A stretch of DNA of 64,000 nucleotides, from NCBI GenBank assembly GCA_964020085.1, contig OZ026601.1, forward strand, positions 34,621,513-34,685,512, in the 5' to 3' direction. The notes below the pieces were generated by a model, which was not told where the DNA came from, did no database searches, and worked only from the letters and a program-made list of their open reading frames with translations. Origin of the DNA: Micromussa lordhowensis (Eukaryota > Cnidaria > Anthozoa > Scleractinia > Lobophylliidae). Below are positions 63,055-64,000 of the stretch, in pieces. Numbering within the stretch: position 1 is the stretch's first letter; the number at the start of each line of letters is the position of its first letter. The position numbers and the translations under genes were made by a program.

Positions 63055-64000
63055 CTTTACCTTACATGCAGACATCTCTTTAACGGAGCATATTTTAACC
63101 GGAGATGTAACCGAACCCAGTTTTCATGTTTACTTGGTGTTAGTAATGAATTCTTGCTAAGACATCATGAATAAATTGCTATATTTAGAGAGGAAGCCAC
63201 ATCAGCCTTAGCTGCATGGTTTTCTTGCGAGTCCTCTATCCTAGTCGAATTGGAATTTGGAGTGTTAAAAACTATGAACGACGTTTCGACCGCTCCACGT
63301 TCATTTTCAATTTAGAGTTTATAGACAAAAAATTCCGCAAATATACAATTTCTGAAACAATGGGATGAAGGTAAAGCTAAGTATTTGCATACGAACAATA
63401 AAATAAAAATAACAATGCGAAAATAAAGTGTATAGTTCCTGTCCCCTGGCGCCAAGGTGGCGCATAGGGCCTCGAAAATAAAGTGTATACTCCATATTTT
63501 TTATCGTCCGTTTTTAAAAAACTAAATACTTTGGTGTTAAGAACCGGTTAGCTGGGGAACTTTGGTAATTGCAAGTTGTTATTTCGCCTTTCAAAGCATT
63601 GCGGCGGCTCATCCTCGGTGAACTGAGAATCTCGCCGGCCACATAATGCAAAGGAAGCAGAAGAACGAACAACCTGCTGAAAACGGGAGCTACCTGTAAG
63701 CAAAGAAACTGTTTCACAGATTTTTTCACTGGGGAACTTTAACTTGGTAGAACGCTGTTACAAGGTGAAGTGGTAATGGTTTCAGACATTCTGCTATTCA
63801 AGCTTTCCACATTCAAGTTGATAACATAGCATTAAGTCGAGGTGATCGTTTGCCTCCAGATTCATAGTGAAGGCGAACTAATTAATTAACTGAATCTCAA
63901 AACGGTTAAGTTTTAAGAACATTCTGTTACTGGAGAAACCCTGTTAATATCACAACTGTAAAGGCAAATGGATTTTTAAATTTATCGAAGTCACACTTGA
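63055..64000. other. 3' flank of the CxxC gene and intron of paralogue B
   Basis: AATAAA at 63170-63175 is a plausible polyadenylation signal for the plus-strand gene. The upstream exons of paralogue B (with YxN and SxxK motifs) were searched for on the minus strand and not found. Two copies of ctcgaaaataaagtgtata-like sequence (near 63416 and 63473) form a short direct repeat. Confidence 0.45.

Overview
The window is nuclear DNA of an animal. Every cellular gene I recognise except two is split into short exons with GT-AG introns, and most of the remaining sequence is mobile-element debris. The protein families, the Penelope-like and Ty3/Gypsy elements, the tRNA-derived SINEs and the many fold-back elements suggest a cnidarian, probably an anthozoan such as a stony coral. 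That placement is inference; no species call can be supported.

Host genes, left to right. (1) 523-8339, minus: the first 14 exons of MCM6, a subunit of the replicative helicase, ending inside the ATPase domain where the window stops. An E2F-type site and an E-box lie just upstream of its start codon. (2) 10295-11650, minus: an intronless 451-codon gene for a basic, low-complexity protein I do not recognise. (3) 16317-28707, minus: an apparently complete 11-exon gene for a 613-residue single-pass membrane protein of the serine beta-lactamase / penicillin-binding-protein-like class (LACTBL1-like), with its SxxK and YxN motifs and a KAG in place of KTG. (4) 51364-62278, minus: the last four exons of a tandem paralogue with matching intron phases at the last three junctions and a canonical KTG. 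(5) 62461-63054, plus: an intronless gene for a basic protein with three CxxC motifs, nested antisense in an intron of gene 4.

Mobile DNA. About 22.7 kb separates the two LACTBL1-like genes. Half of it (35645-46742) is one nested structure: an element with roughly 1-kb inverted terminal arms flanked by a 6-bp direct repeat, which has been invaded by a Ty3/Gypsy retrotransposon (38660-43778), a MITE, two LINE tails and smaller insertions. The Gypsy element was itself broken by an AT-rich insertion with a 12-bp target duplication. Intron 5 of the first LACTBL1-like gene holds a Penelope-like retroelement (reverse transcriptase plus GIY-YIG endonuclease) inserted into a LINE. Intron 2 of MCM6 holds a 1232-bp element with a perfect 10-bp target duplication. 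Near the right edge, a 1.6-kb TTAA-flanked element carries the decayed remains of an acidic protein resembling the P2X7-tail-like proteins of cnidarians. Several short families (named A to K here for convenience) recur two or three times, which helps define their ends.

Limits: all coordinates and alignments were made by eye. Exon borders rest on GT-AG sites, reading-frame continuity and remembered family sequence. Superfamily labels for short elements rest on terminal motifs and target duplications only.
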